Assembly: GCF_000687915.1 (NCBI RefSeq)
Contig: NZ_JHZY01000004.1
Coordinates: 1,498,001-1,562,000 of the forward strand
Direction of reading: 5' to 3'
DNA from: Leeuwenhoekiella sp. MAR_2009_132
GTDB taxonomy: Bacteria > Bacteroidota > Bacteroidia > Flavobacteriales > Flavobacteriaceae
Length of the DNA stretch: 64,000 nucleotides
Both the position numbers and the translations under genes were made by a program. Below the pieces are notes generated by a model. That model was not told where the DNA came from. It saw only the letters and a program-made list of their open reading frames with translations, and did not search any database. Position 1 is the first letter of the stretch. The number at the start of each line of letters is the position of its first letter. Shown piece by piece: positions 9,170 through 18,420 of this stretch.

Positions 9170-9714
9170 CGCGTTGAAGCTTGTATGTGAGCATTAGCTT
9201 GAAAGTCTTGAACTTTCTCTTTTAAAATCATTCGGGCACGAGCAAGGTTTGATTTAGATGTGCCTTCTTTAATTTCTAGCATTTTAGAGATTTCTTTATG
9301 AGAATAACCGTCTAATGCATATAAATTAAAAACCAACCGATACCGGTCGGGGAGTTCTTGTACAATTTGAAGTAAAAATTGAAGCGAAATTTCATCATCA
9401 TCAACTTCTACAGCTGCTTCTTCAATATTTTCTTCATTTATTATTTCGAATACTGCTTGTTTTCGGTAACGTTGTAATGCGGTATTGATTACGATACGTT
9501 TGAGCCAACCTTCAAAAGACCCTTTACTTTTAAATTGGGTAACTTTTTCAAATATTATAATAAAACTTTCCTGCAAGATATCTTCTGCCTCGCTGTAGTT
9601 GCGGGCATATTTTAAAGCAACGGGAAAAAGCGTCGCGGCAAATTGCCTGTACAATGCTTCCTGTGCTTTTGATTTTTGACGTTTGCAGTCAATAATGAGC
9701 TGTTCTAAACTCAC
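9166..9714 (-). CDS. ECF RNA polymerase sigma factor
   Basis: 182 residues with region 2 (ALKYARNYSEAEDILQESFI, about 33-55) and region 4 (LPDRYRLVFNLYALDGYSHKEIS, about 115-140) of sigma-70 family ECF factors. It should direct RNA polymerase to a small regulon. The partner gene immediately downstream overlaps by 4 nt, and a small lipoprotein gene lies 20 nt upstream on the same strand. Confidence 0.93.
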   Translation of the reverse strand: MSLEQLIIDCKRQKSKAQEALYRQFAATLFPVALKYARNYSEAEDILQESFIIIFEKVTQFKSKGSFEGWLKRIVINTALQRYRKQAVFEIINEENIEEAAVEVDDDEISLQFLLQIVQELPDRYRLVFNLYALDGYSHKEISKMLEIKEGTSKSNLARARMILKEKVQDFQANAHIQASTR

Positions 9715-9734
9715 ATTTTTAATTTATTAAATTC

Positions 9735-10148
9735 TTAGGGTTGTTTTACCGGCACTTCTTCAGTAATATAAGTAGGCTCGTCATTTGCATCAAACCCTTT
9801 AAAAAACTTAAATACATAGGTGTAATTGTATAACACCTCAAAGTTAAGTGTAGCTTCTAACGTGTCTGTTGTAGTTGTGCAATTTTCATTTTCAAAAACC
9901 TGATTTACAACAAATACAAAACGCGTACTGTCTCTACGGTCGTACTCAAAACCATAAAAAGCATTACAATCTGTAGGAGAAACATACCTAATGGGGAATT
10001 GATATTTCTGACCTAATACTAAAGAATCGGGCAACTCGTAATCTGTAATAGGCACAAACTCATAGCTAACGTTTCTTCCATCATCATCTAATGAACAGCT
10101 AACAACCAGGGTTAGTAAAGCGAGTAATAAAAAAACCTTTCTCATCAT
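9735..10148 (-). CDS. Small lipoprotein of unknown function
   Basis: 137 residues (136 if the second Met at 10145 is used). Signal peptide with core VFLLLALLTLVV and lipobox SCS, lipidated Cys near residue 18. The mature part is beta-rich and contains two further cysteines (DCNAFYG and ENENCTT) that could form a disulfide. I do not recognise the family. It lies 20 nt upstream of the ECF sigma gene and may be part of that regulated unit. Confidence 0.75.
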   Translation of the reverse strand: MMRKVFLLLALLTLVVSCSLDDDGRNVSYEFVPITDYELPDSLVLGQKYQFPIRYVSPTDCNAFYGFEYDRRDSTRFVFVVNQVFENENCTTTTDTLEATLNFEVLYNYTYVFKFFKGFDANDEPTYITEEVPVKQP

Positions 10149-10222
10149 TATAAATATCTTCTTTTTAAAGTAGATACCTAATGATGAAAAAGGTTGCGTG
10201 ACGTTTAATAAAAAAGATCTTA

Positions 10223-11257
10223 CTACGCTGAGGTAGCTACTTTTATAGCGTCTTTAATTTTAATTTCTAGTTCTTCTAAAAGATCTGGGTTGTCTTTAAG
10301 TATTGCTTTTACAGCATCACGTCCCTGACCTAATTTAGTATCCTGATAGCTAAACCAAGAACCACTTTTATTGATGATCTCATACTCAACACCTATGTCA
10401 AGAATCTCTCCTACTTTAGAAATACCTTCACCGTACATTATATCAAATTCTGCCTGACGGAAAGGTGGTGCAACTTTATTCTTAACCACCTTTACACGGG
10501 TTTTATTACCCTGTACTTCACCGTTAGCATCTTTAATCTGTGTAGAACGGCGTATATCTAAACGTACCGAAGCGTAAAACTTTAGTGCGTTACCCCCGGT
10601 TGTAGTTTCCGGGTTGCCAAACATTACACCTATTTTCTCTCTTAACTGGTTAATAAAGATAACTGTACAATTAGTCTTACTAATCGAGCCGGTAAGTTTT
10701 CTTAATGCCTGAGACATTAAACGTGCATGTAAGCCCATTTTAGAATCTCCCATTTCTCCTTCAATCTCACTCTTAGGAGTTAAGGCGGCAACAGAGTCAA
10801 TTACAATAATATCAATTGCTCCCGAGCGAATAAGATTATCTGCAATTTCTAATGCCTGCTCTCCGTTGTCTGGTTGTGAGATGATAAGATTCTCTATATC
10901 AACGCCTAACTTTTCTGCATAGAACCGGTCAAAAGCGTGTTCTGCATCAATAAATGCTGCGATACCTCCTTTTTTTTGTGATTCTGCAATTGCATGTAAG
11001 GTAAGTGTCGTTTTACCAGAAGATTCTGGGCCATAAATTTCAATTACACGACCTTTAGGTAAACCTCCTACGCCTAATGCAATATCAAGACCTAAAGAAC
11101 CTGTAGAAATAGCTTCAACCTCTACAATAGCATTATCACCCATTTTCATAACTGTTCCCTTCCCGTAGGTTTTATCCATTTTGTCAAGGGTGAGTTTCAG
11201 AGCTTTAAGTTTTGCTTCTTGCTCTTTACCCATTGCAACTTCTTCTTTTTTTGCCAT
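10223..11257 (-). CDS. recA: Recombinase RecA
   Basis: 344 residues. Walker [11 protein letters not shown] (about 75-84), Walker [11 protein letters not shown], the MAW/L1-L2 region with [15 protein letters not shown] and [21 protein letters not shown], and the conserved [17 protein letters not shown] block. It forms filaments on single-stranded DNA, drives homologous recombination and activates LexA-type cleavage. Transcribed alone; the 0.55 kb upstream is gene-poor. No LexA-type operator was recognised upstream. Confidence 0.98.
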   Translation of the reverse strand: MAKKEEVAMGKEQEAKLKALKLTLDKMDKTYGKGTVMKMGDNAIVEVEAISTGSLGLDIALGVGGLPKGRVIEIYGPESSGKTTLTLHAIAESQKKGGIAAFIDAEHAFDRFYAEKLGVDIENLIISQPDNGEQALEIADNLIRSGAIDIIVIDSVAALTPKSEIEGEMGDSKMGLHARLMSQALRKLTGSISKTNCTVIFINQLREKIGVMFGNPETTTGGNALKFYASVRLDIRRSTQIKDANGEVQGNKTRVKVVKNKVAPPFRQAEFDIMYGEGISKVGEILDIGVEYEIINKSGSWFSYQDTKLGQGRDAVKAILKDNPDLLEELEIKIKDAIKVATSA

Positions 11258-11469
11258 TATGATGCTTTTATAATCTTTATAAGTTATTTGATTGGTGTAA
11301 AAATCAAATACTTAGTATTCTACATTTTAATTTTTTTATGGATGCTAAAGTACCATTTCTTTTTGATGGACACAATGAAATGAGAAGTTAATAATGGAAA
11401 AATTCCATTAAATAATAGGTTTAGCGTGTATTTAATCTTTTAAATAGGAAAATATCCTAGTTTGGGTAT

Positions 11470-11710
11470 TAAATTTTAACAAACGCGTGCGCAACCATTT
11501 AAGGATTGTTGCAACTATATTATAAATCTCTACTTATGAAATATAATATTAATCTTTTATACTGCGACTATATGGGGTCTTTGTTGGGTTGCCTGCATTG
11601 CAGTATTAGGCTGGACGGCGGTTAGCTAAGTTCTTTGATTGATTTCAAATAATTTACTAATGAATTAGCCGTTCAGAAAAATGCCTTCAATACGATTGAA
11701 GGCATTTTTT
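11470..11710 (+). ncRNA. Candidate small RNA or leader transcript upstream of trhO
   Basis: The 556-bp gap between recA and trhO holds no recognisable gene but ends in a very strong terminator (11677-11709). Upstream are several hairpins: GCAAC/GTTGC at 11491-11512, CTGC/GCAG within GCCTGCATTGCAG near 11591-11602, and GCTAAGTTC (11625-11633) against GAATTAGC (11662-11669). The segment 11560-11630 is markedly more GC-rich than its surroundings. A 29-codon ORF starts at ATG 11536 (stop 11625), and another frame here contains three Trp codons but no ATG. The 5' end is a guess from a weak TAGTTTG at about 11458. A separate promoter for trhO lies beyond the terminator, which favours an independent RNA. 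Confidence 0.45.
11677..11709 (+). terminator. Strong intergenic Rho-independent terminator
   Basis: Perfect 14-bp stem: AAAAATGCCTTCAA (11677-11690), 5-nt loop, then TTGAAGGCATTTTT (11696-11709), followed by another T. There is no coding gene directly upstream, so it marks the end of a noncoding transcript. Confidence 0.9.
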
Positions 11711-11754
11711 ATGTTCTAAACTTTTCACCTGCAAAATTCTAATACAGGATAGAG

Positions 11755-11783
11755 TTGCTATCTCTTTTAAAACCTTATTTTTG
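11755..11783 (+). promoter_or_regulatory. Predicted Bacteroidota promoter of trhO
   Basis: TTG at 11755-11757 as the -33 element, an 18-bp spacer and TATTTTTG at 11776-11783 as the -7 element (consensus TAnnTTTG). It lies 30 bp upstream of the trhO start and downstream of the intergenic terminator. Confidence 0.6.
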
Positions 11784-11813
11784 CGCATTCTTTAACCTTA
11801 AAATTAGTATAGC

Positions 11814-12851
11814 ATGCAACTGTACAATAAATTAAGTGCGAAAGAACGAGCTGCACTTATTGATGAAGCCGGCGAAGACCGTCTTACTCTTTCGTTCTAC
11901 CAATATGCCAAAATAGGCAATCCACACCTTTTTAGAAATCACCTTTTTATTGCCTGGGACGATATGGAGGTATTAGGGCGCATTTATGTAGCTCACGAAG
12001 GAATAAACGCCCAACTTTCAGTCCCTGCAAAACACTTTGAAGCCTTTAAATCATTTTTAGATAATATTAATTTTCTCAAAGATGTTCGGTTAAATATCGC
12101 TATAGAACAGGATGCAAAATCCTTTTTAAAGCTTAAAGTAAAAGTGCGTGATAAGATTGTAGCAGATGGTCTTAATGATGACACATTTGATGTAACTAAT
12201 AAAGGGATACACGTAGACGCACAGACGTTTAACGAACTTATAGAAAGTGACGATGTGGTGCTTGTAGATATGCGTAACCATTACGAGAGCGAGATAGGAC
12301 ATTTTAAAAATGCTATTACTCCAGATGTAGATACTTTTCGTGATAGTTTAGACCTTATAGAAGAAGATTTAAAAGATCACAAAGAAGATAAAAAGCTGGT
12401 AATGTATTGTACCGGTGGTATACGCTGTGAGAAGGCGAGTGCCTATTATAAGCATAAAGGTTTTAAACAGGTATATCAATTAGAAGGAGGGATTATTGAA
12501 TATGCGCGGCAGGTAGAGCAGTTAAAACTGGAAAACAAGTTTAAAGGAAAAAACTTTGTTTTTGATCACCGTCGTGGCGAGCGTATTTCTGATGATGTGA
12601 TTTCTAATTGTCACCAGTGCGGTAAACCTTGTGACACACATGTAAATTGCGCTAATGAAGCGTGTCACTTGTTATTTATACAATGTGAAGAATGCTCAGA
12701 CGCGATGAGTCTAACGTGTTCTGATGAGTGTAAAGAGATTATTGCGCTGCCTTATGAAGAACAAAAAGAACTGCGAAAGGGAATCCCTAACAGTAATAAA
12801 ATCTTTAAAAAAGGAAGATCAGAGAAGTTGAAATTTCAACGGAAAGCATAA
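11814..12851 (+). CDS. trhO: tRNA uridine(34) hydroxylase TrhO (YceA), rhodanese family
   Basis: 345 residues. An N-terminal ferredoxin-like/acylphosphatase-like domain (about 1-110) with AHEGINAQLSVP precedes a rhodanese domain (about 125-235) with the active-site loop CTGGIRCEKA. A C-terminal Cys-rich tail (about 258-315, with CHQCGKPCDTHVNC and CEECSD) may bind metal. Known members hydroxylate U34 to ho5U in tRNA wobble positions. The stop codon overlaps the first bases of its terminator hairpin. Confidence 0.93.
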   Translation: MQLYNKLSAKERAALIDEAGEDRLTLSFYQYAKIGNPHLFRNHLFIAWDDMEVLGRIYVAHEGINAQLSVPAKHFEAFKSFLDNINFLKDVRLNIAIEQDAKSFLKLKVKVRDKIVADGLNDDTFDVTNKGIHVDAQTFNELIESDDVVLVDMRNHYESEIGHFKNAITPDVDTFRDSLDLIEEDLKDHKEDKKLVMYCTGGIRCEKASAYYKHKGFKQVYQLEGGIIEYARQVEQLKLENKFKGKNFVFDHRRGERISDDVISNCHQCGKPCDTHVNCANEACHLLFIQCEECSDAMSLTCSDECKEIIALPYEEQKELRKGIPNSNKIFKKGRSEKLKFQRKA

Positions 12852-12878
12852 AAAAAGCCGGCTAATGCCGGCTTTTTT
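12851..12878 (+). terminator. Terminator of trhO
   Basis: AAAAAAGCCGGC (12851-12862), loop TAAT, GCCGGCTTTTTT (12867-12878). A perfect stem. It could also act for the convergent gene ending at 12894. Confidence 0.9.
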
Positions 12879-12893
12879 TATTAATCTATAGAA

Positions 12894-14012
12894 CTATCTT
12901 CTTACTTGTGAGTTATTAGCAGGTGGGTTGATAGGAGCAGTTAAAATAGTAGTATTTAAATACTGAAGAAAACTCTGGTGCACTTCATCTGCAGAAAGTA
13001 ATTTTCCGTTTTTCTGAAGGCTTTGTGCAAAATCATAACCAGCCTCTGCAGCACGCATACGCTGTGCAGGAGTTCCGTGGTGACCAGGACTCGTAAACTG
13101 GCAATCTCCAATGTTGAAGAACAGTTTATTAAATTCTTCAACACGTTTCCAGTTAAAAGTCGCTCCTCTTTTATGAGTCATATAAAATGCAGCAAAAAAG
13201 TCTGCTTCAAGTTCTGTAAATCGTGTCGCTTCTGGAGCATTGTCAGCAGCCCCATTAGGATACCATACCGCTGTATTATCAAACTGAATTTGATGTGCCC
13301 ATTCGTGAGCTAAAATACCAGACCATACAATCTTGTCTTCAACACCTGCTTCAGAAGCAAGTTGAACAAGACCATCACCTATAACAATAAGATCTGCAGA
13401 AGATGCAAAACCGTCAAAAGACAATAAAGGGCTTTCATTTAAGAATGTGCTAGCCTCATTTACTGCAAGAAAAAAATCTGCATTACCATAAGCCTGAGCT
13501 TCTGTTAATGTAGAAAAATTAAGATATACACTTGCAATTTTATCGCGATCATTTAAGGTCGCGTTATGTTGACCTCTTACTGTAATTAAATTAGACATGT
13601 CCCAAAATTTTTCAAGACTACGGGTTCTATTATTTACATAGTTTGTGTATTCCCCATCTGCCCCAAAATATTGAGAATCTGTGTCAATAAAAGTATATAG
13701 TTGAGCTATCTGTGTATAAATATCGTAATACTGAGCGCCTAAAGCATCAATATTACTACTTACTGAAGCGTTAATTACATCATTAAATGGTGTTGTTGCA
13801 CAACTGGTAGGTTCTACGAGACTCGAAATCTTAAATTTAAAATCGTTGTGTGTGAAAAAAGCAGGAGTTTCTAAAACATCTAAATTGGTACTTTCTGTAT
13901 TAGCGGTAGCTGTTAAATTCATTTCCACCGAAGTTTCTAAAGTTTCATCTTGACTACAAGAAGTTAATACGAGACTTCCAATGGCTAACATTTTTAAATA
14001 ATTCTTAATCAT
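12894..14012 (-). CDS. Putative zinc metalloprotease lipoprotein
   Basis: 372 residues. Lipoprotein signal with core LAIGSLVLT and lipobox SCS (Cys19). A gluzincin-like zinc motif HEWAH occurs at residues 236-240, followed about 30 residues later by ELEADFFAAF, where one of the acidic residues (267 or 269) probably gives the third zinc ligand. The HGTPAQRMRAAEAGYDF segment resembles the end of YpfJ/neutral zinc metallopeptidase-type domains. It should be a surface or periplasmic peptidase; substrate unknown. Monocistronic, convergent with trhO. Confidence 0.72.
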   Translation of the reverse strand: MIKNYLKMLAIGSLVLTSCSQDETLETSVEMNLTATANTESTNLDVLETPAFFTHNDFKFKISSLVEPTSCATTPFNDVINASVSSNIDALGAQYYDIYTQIAQLYTFIDTDSQYFGADGEYTNYVNNRTRSLEKFWDMSNLITVRGQHNATLNDRDKIASVYLNFSTLTEAQAYGNADFFLAVNEASTFLNESPLLSFDGFASSADLIVIGDGLVQLASEAGVEDKIVWSGILAHEWAHQIQFDNTAVWYPNGAADNAPEATRFTELEADFFAAFYMTHKRGATFNWKRVEEFNKLFFNIGDCQFTSPGHHGTPAQRMRAAEAGYDFAQSLQKNGKLLSADEVHQSFLQYLNTTILTAPINPPANNSQVRR

Positions 14013-14167
14013 ATTCGTGCTGTTTTTTAAATATTATTTCAGACAATTTAAAGATTAGGTAGATAACCACCAACATTTAAAAAATTTTAACACAAAACCC
14101 TTTTGTACTCGTGTTTTAAGGGAAGCTTAATTAGGTTTTTTGAATTTGTCATATATCAATGTATTTG

Positions 14168-14225
14168 AGATAACATTTTCTGACAATAAGAATTACTATA
14201 TTTTTGCCTGTCTAAAATGTTATCT
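14168..14225. promoter_or_regulatory. 12-bp inverted repeat around a promoter-like box upstream of ricT
   Basis: AGATAACATTTT (14168-14179) is the exact reverse complement of AAAATGTTATCT (14214-14225). Between them sits TATTTTTG (14199-14206), which matches the -7 box TAnnTTTG. A regulator binding both arms would bracket the promoter. The gap 14013-14322 otherwise holds only a second inverted repeat (14236-14260) and no gene. Confidence 0.5.
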
Positions 14226-14235
14226 TTAGCATAAA

Positions 14236-14260
14236 TTAAAACGAAAAAATTTCGTTTTAA
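14236..14260. repeat. 11-bp perfect inverted repeat in the ricT leader
   Basis: TTAAAACGAAA (14236-14246) and TTTCGTTTTAA (14250-14260) with a 3-nt loop. It lies between the putative promoter and the ricT start, so it could be an operator or a hairpin in the 5' untranslated region. There is no T-run typical of a terminator. Confidence 0.5.
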
Positions 14261-14322
14261 AGAATACAAATCAAAAAATCCTAATTTACTTTAAATTAGA
14301 GATTTACTAAATATAGGATCTC

Positions 14323-15492
14323 ATGGCGTGTGGAAGTTGTGGTACGACCGTTAACGGTCAGCCACGTGGTTGTCAAAATAATGGTACCTGTGGTACAGAT
14401 GGTTGCAATAAATTAACGGTTTTTGACTGGTTAGCAAATATGAGCTTACCAGATGGGCAAGAACCTTTTGATTTTGTAGAAGTTCGTTTTAAAAACGGGC
14501 GTAAAGAGTTTTTTAAGAACGTAGATAATCTTCAGATTAATATAGGTGAGGTGTTAGCCGTACAGGCTGCTTCTGGTCATGATATAGGTATTGTTTCGCT
14601 TACTGGTGAGCTAGTACGTATTCAAATGAAAAAGAAAAAGGTGCCTTATGACACCGAAGAATTTTTAAAAATATATAGGAAGGCAAATCAGAAAGATGTA
14701 GAAATCTGGCAAGGTGTAAAAGATCGCGAAGAAGCAATGAAAGTGCGTTCTAGACAAATAGCCATTCGTCTTAACCTACATATGAAAATCTCTGATATTG
14801 AGTTTCAGGGCGATGGTTCTAAAGCTACCTTTTATTATACTGCAGAAGAGCGCGTAGATTTTAGACAGCTTATTAAAGAGTTTGCACAAGAATTTAGAAC
14901 GCGCATAGAAATGCGTCAAATAGGTTTTAGACAGGAAGCAGCTCGCCTGGGCGGTATAGGCTCTTGTGGTCGAGAGTTGTGTTGTTCTACGTGGTTAACA
15001 GATTTTAGATCGGTGACTACGAGCGCAGCTCGCTATCAGCAGTTGTCGTTAAATCCTCAAAAACTTGCGGGACAGTGCGGTAAGCTTAAATGTTGTTTAA
15101 ATTATGAGCTTGATGCGTATTTAGATGCATTAAAAGACTTTCCGAAGACGGAACAAAAATTAAAGACCGAAAAAGGAACTGCTGTTTGCCAAAAAATAGA
15201 CATTTTTCAGGGACACCTGTGGTATGCATACGAAGGTGAGTGGATGAACTGGCACAAACTTACCACCACACAGGCAAATGAGATTTTAGAGTCTAATAAA
15301 AAGAATGAGCCGGTTGCAAGTCTTGAAGAATATGCAGCAGAACTAATTTCAGATACTAAAGTTGATTTTGGTAACGTTGTTGGGCAAGACAGTTTAACAC
15401 GTTTTGACAAGCCTAAAGTAGCTCGTAAAAAGTCTAAAGGCAGAAGAAAGAAATCAAATTATCGTAAAAAAGGCCCAAGTAATAATGCATAA
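14323..15492 (+). CDS. ricT: RicT/PSP1-domain protein
   Basis: 389 residues. A Cys-rich N terminus (MACGSCGTT, then CQNNGTCGTDGC) precedes the PSP1 domain (about 45-200). Conserved Cys motifs ELCCSTW and GKLKCCLNYE (about 222-268) match iron-sulfur ligands of RicT/YaaT. A basic C-terminal tail (about 365-389) is rich in Lys/Arg. In Firmicutes RicT is part of an FeS complex affecting RNA processing; in flavobacteria the gene regularly precedes gldH. It overlaps gldH by 8 nt, so translation is coupled. Confidence 0.9.
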   Translation: MACGSCGTTVNGQPRGCQNNGTCGTDGCNKLTVFDWLANMSLPDGQEPFDFVEVRFKNGRKEFFKNVDNLQINIGEVLAVQAASGHDIGIVSLTGELVRIQMKKKKVPYDTEEFLKIYRKANQKDVEIWQGVKDREEAMKVRSRQIAIRLNLHMKISDIEFQGDGSKATFYYTAEERVDFRQLIKEFAQEFRTRIEMRQIGFRQEAARLGGIGSCGRELCCSTWLTDFRSVTTSAARYQQLSLNPQKLAGQCGKLKCCLNYELDAYLDALKDFPKTEQKLKTEKGTAVCQKIDIFQGHLWYAYEGEWMNWHKLTTTQANEILESNKKNEPVASLEEYAAELISDTKVDFGNVVGQDSLTRFDKPKVARKKSKGRRKKSNYRKKGPSNNA

Positions 15493-15967
15493 ATTTTGCT
15501 ATGCACTTTTAATTTTAATCTGTTTTTCAGCTTGTGATGAGAAAGCTGTTTTTCACGAGTATAAAAGTCTTCCAGATTACTGGGAAAGCGACGCTGCAGT
15601 GGTTTTTAAAGTGAATAAACTTGATAGTTTAATTAACTATAATCTTTTTATCACTTTGAGAAACACAAATGAATACGCATTTAGCAATTTATTTTTAATC
15701 TCAGAATTGCAATTTCCTAATGGAAAAACCATTACAGATACTTTAGAATATAAAATGGCACGACCTGATGGATCCTGGCTGGGAGAGGGTTTTGGAGATT
15801 TAAAAGAAAATAAACTTTGGTATAAAGAGAATTTCAGGTTTACTGAAGCAGGAGAATACCAGTTTAGACTCAAACAGGCAATGCGACGCAATGGTAGCGT
15901 AAACCCTGTACAAGAATTAGGTGGTATTGTAGATGTGGGCTTACGCATCGAAAAAATTAAAGAATAA
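15485..15967 (+). CDS. gldH: Gliding motility lipoprotein GldH
   Basis: 160 residues. Lipoprotein signal with core FCYALLILICF and lipobox SAC (Cys17). The mature region contains FHEYKSLPDYWESDAAVVF and RPDGSWLGEGFGDLKENKLWYKE, which I recognise as GldH. GldH is required for gliding in Flavobacterium and is linked to stability of the gliding/T9SS machinery. Its position between ricT and a PBP1A gene is the common flavobacterial order. Confidence 0.92.
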   Translation: MHKFCYALLILICFSACDEKAVFHEYKSLPDYWESDAAVVFKVNKLDSLINYNLFITLRNTNEYAFSNLFLISELQFPNGKTITDTLEYKMARPDGSWLGEGFGDLKENKLWYKENFRFTEAGEYQFRLKQAMRRNGSVNPVQELGGIVDVGLRIEKIKE

Positions 15968-15970
15968 AAA

Positions 15971-18301
15971 ATGGCTCAGAAAACAAAAAAAACAGCTAAG
16001 AATACACCCAGTAACGCACCGTATATAAAAGGATTTTGGATTTTATTTTTTGGATCTATAGGAGCGCTTGTTCTTGTTTTTCTTTTAGCTTCCTGGGGTG
16101 TTTTTGGAAGTTTACCCACGTTTGACGAATTAGAAAACCCTGAAAGTAATCTGGCTACAGAAATCCTTTCTTCAGATGGAAAAACATTAGGGAAATTTTA
16201 TAATGAAAACAGAACTCCTGTAAAATATAGCGACTTACCTCAAAATTTAATTGATGCAGTTGTGGCTACTGAAGATAGACGATTTTATGATCACTCTGGT
16301 ATAGATGTACGAGGTACCACTCGTGCCGTTGCCTATTTAGGTTCAAAAGGTGGTGCAAGTACCATCACACAGCAGCTCGCAAAATTGCTCTTTTCTGATA
16401 CACCCGGCAGTACGCTAGAACGCCTGGTGCAGAAAGTAAAAGAATGGATTATTGCTGCGCGACTTGAGCGACAATACACAAAAGAAGAGATAATTACCAT
16501 GTATTTGAACAAGCAGGATTTCTTGTTTCAGGCGGTGGGAATACGTTCTGCTTCAAAAATTTACTTTGACAAAGAACCCATAGAGTTACGTCCTGAAGAA
16601 TCTGCAGTAATTGCAGCAATGCTTAAAAATCCGCGACAGTTTAATCCACATCGTGAGATTTCTAAAGACAATGCTTTAGAACGTCGTAACACAGTTTTAG
16701 CCCTTATGGCTCAAACCGGTAAGCTTACAGTACAGGAGCGCGATAGCCTTATGGCGATGCCCATGAAAATTAACTTTTCACCAGAAGGCCATGCAGATGG
16801 TATTGCAACTTATTTTAGAGAATATTTACGCGCATTCATGGCAGACTGGATTAAAAATAATCCTAAAGGTAAAGATGCAGATGGTAATGAAGAGTTCTAT
16901 AATATTTATCGCGACGGGCTAGTTATAACCACTACGATAGATTCGCGTATGCAGCGTTATGCAGAGCAGTCTGTTACTGCGCACATGGAGAATTTACAGC
17001 GTGAGTTTGATAAACAAAATGAAAGAAACAAAACAGCTCCCTTTAGAGATATAACAGAAGACGAAGAGCAGAAAATCTTATATCGTGCAATGCGCACTTC
17101 AGATCGCTGGAGAAAAATGGCCGCTAATGGCATTTCAGAAGACAAAATTAGAGCATCGTTTGATATTAAAACAGATATGCGTGTTTTTGCGTGGAAGAAT
17201 GGAGCTTCAGAAATAGATACTATTTTAACACCTAAAGATAGCATACGATATTATAAGCGCTTTTTTAGAGCAGGTTTAATGAGTCTTACACCGCAGACCG
17301 GCGAGGTAAAAGCATGGGTAGGTGGTATAGATTATAAGCATTTTCAATACGATCACGTAAAAACCGGAAAGCGCCAGGTGGGTTCTACATTTAAACCTTT
17401 TCTATATGCTACAGCCATAGATCAATTACACCTATCTCCTTGCGATACAATCCCTAATATTCCTTACTGTATTCCTGCGGGAGAAATGGGAGCTCAGCGT
17501 GACTGGTGCCCTGAAAATTCTGGAGGGCAATATGGTGGTATGGTGACTTTAAAAAGTGCATTGGCACAATCAATTAATACCGTTTCTGCCCGTTTAATGC
17601 ATCGTGTGGGGCCACAAACGGTAATTGATTTAATAGCAAAATTAGGTATAGATACTAAAGATATACCGGTAGTGCCGTCTATTGCTTTAGGTACTCCAGA
17701 TATTAGTTTATTTGAGATGGTTTCGGCTTATTCTGCTTTTGCAAACAAAGGGGTTCACGTTGAGCCGCAAATAGTTTCTACAATTGTTGACAAAAACGGG
17801 ACGGTTTTGTACCAAAGCATTCCGGAGGCTAAAGACGTCTTAAGTAAAGAATCTGCATATGTAACGGTTAACCTTATGGAAGGAGTAACTCAATACGGTT
17901 CTGGGGCCAGACTACGCTCGGGAGCAATAAATAGTGATGTTTATAAAAAAGTAATTACGGGACATCCGTATGCTTTTAAAAATCCTATCGCGGGTAAAAC
18001 GGGTACTACACAAAATCAAAGTGATGGTTGGTTTATGGGTATGGTGCCTAACCTGGTTACCGGTGTTTGGGTAGGAGGAGATGATAGATCGGTTCACTTT
18101 TCTTCTATAACCTATGGTCAGGGGGCAACAATGGCGTTACCTATCTGGGGGAGTTTTATGAAAAAATGTTACGCAGATGAGGCACTAAAAATTTCACAGG
18201 GCGCATTTGAGAAACCAGAAAATCTTTCTATACGCATAGATTGTTCTCAATCTGAAGCCAGTTCGCATCAATCTGATATTATTGACGAACTTGACTTTTA
18301 G
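15971..18301 (+). CDS. Class A penicillin-binding protein (PBP1A)
   Basis: 776 residues. One N-terminal transmembrane helix (about 24-46) precedes a GT51 glycosyltransferase domain (about 75-260; EDRRFYDHSGID with the catalytic Glu, then GGASTITQQLAKLLF) and a transpeptidase domain (about 430-720; STFKP as SxxK, SIN, and KTGT in GKTGTTQNQSD). It polymerises and crosslinks peptidoglycan in the periplasm. It starts 3 nt after gldH and ends the ricT-gldH-PBP operon. Confidence 0.95.
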   Translation: MAQKTKKTAKNTPSNAPYIKGFWILFFGSIGALVLVFLLASWGVFGSLPTFDELENPESNLATEILSSDGKTLGKFYNENRTPVKYSDLPQNLIDAVVATEDRRFYDHSGIDVRGTTRAVAYLGSKGGASTITQQLAKLLFSDTPGSTLERLVQKVKEWIIAARLERQYTKEEIITMYLNKQDFLFQAVGIRSASKIYFDKEPIELRPEESAVIAAMLKNPRQFNPHREISKDNALERRNTVLALMAQTGKLTVQERDSLMAMPMKINFSPEGHADGIATYFREYLRAFMADWIKNNPKGKDADGNEEFYNIYRDGLVITTTIDSRMQRYAEQSVTAHMENLQREFDKQNERNKTAPFRDITEDEEQKILYRAMRTSDRWRKMAANGISEDKIRASFDIKTDMRVFAWKNGASEIDTILTPKDSIRYYKRFFRAGLMSLTPQTGEVKAWVGGIDYKHFQYDHVKTGKRQVGSTFKPFLYATAIDQLHLSPCDTIPNIPYCIPAGEMGAQRDWCPENSGGQYGGMVTLKSALAQSINTVSARLMHRVGPQTVIDLIAKLGIDTKDIPVVPSIALGTPDISLFEMVSAYSAFANKGVHVEPQIVSTIVDKNGTVLYQSIPEAKDVLSKESAYVTVNLMEGVTQYGSGARLRSGAINSDVYKKVITGHPYAFKNPIAGKTGTTQNQSDGWFMGMVPNLVTGVWVGGDDRSVHFSSITYGQGATMALPIWGSFMKKCYADEALKISQGAFEKPENLSIRIDCSQSEASSHQSDIIDELDF

Positions 18302-18420
18302 TTTAACTACAGTTGTAAGTTTTCATTAGAATTACGGCATAAAATGAATTGCATAAATTCTTGCAAAAAAATTGCCGTTGGCTGCGTTGTTTCGTAATTT
18401 TCTGTATCTAAAATCAGAAA

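Noticed and set aside
11536-11625. 29-codon ORF in the recA-trhO gap as a real protein gene
   Set aside because: No ribosome site or family seen; kept only as part of the candidate RNA.
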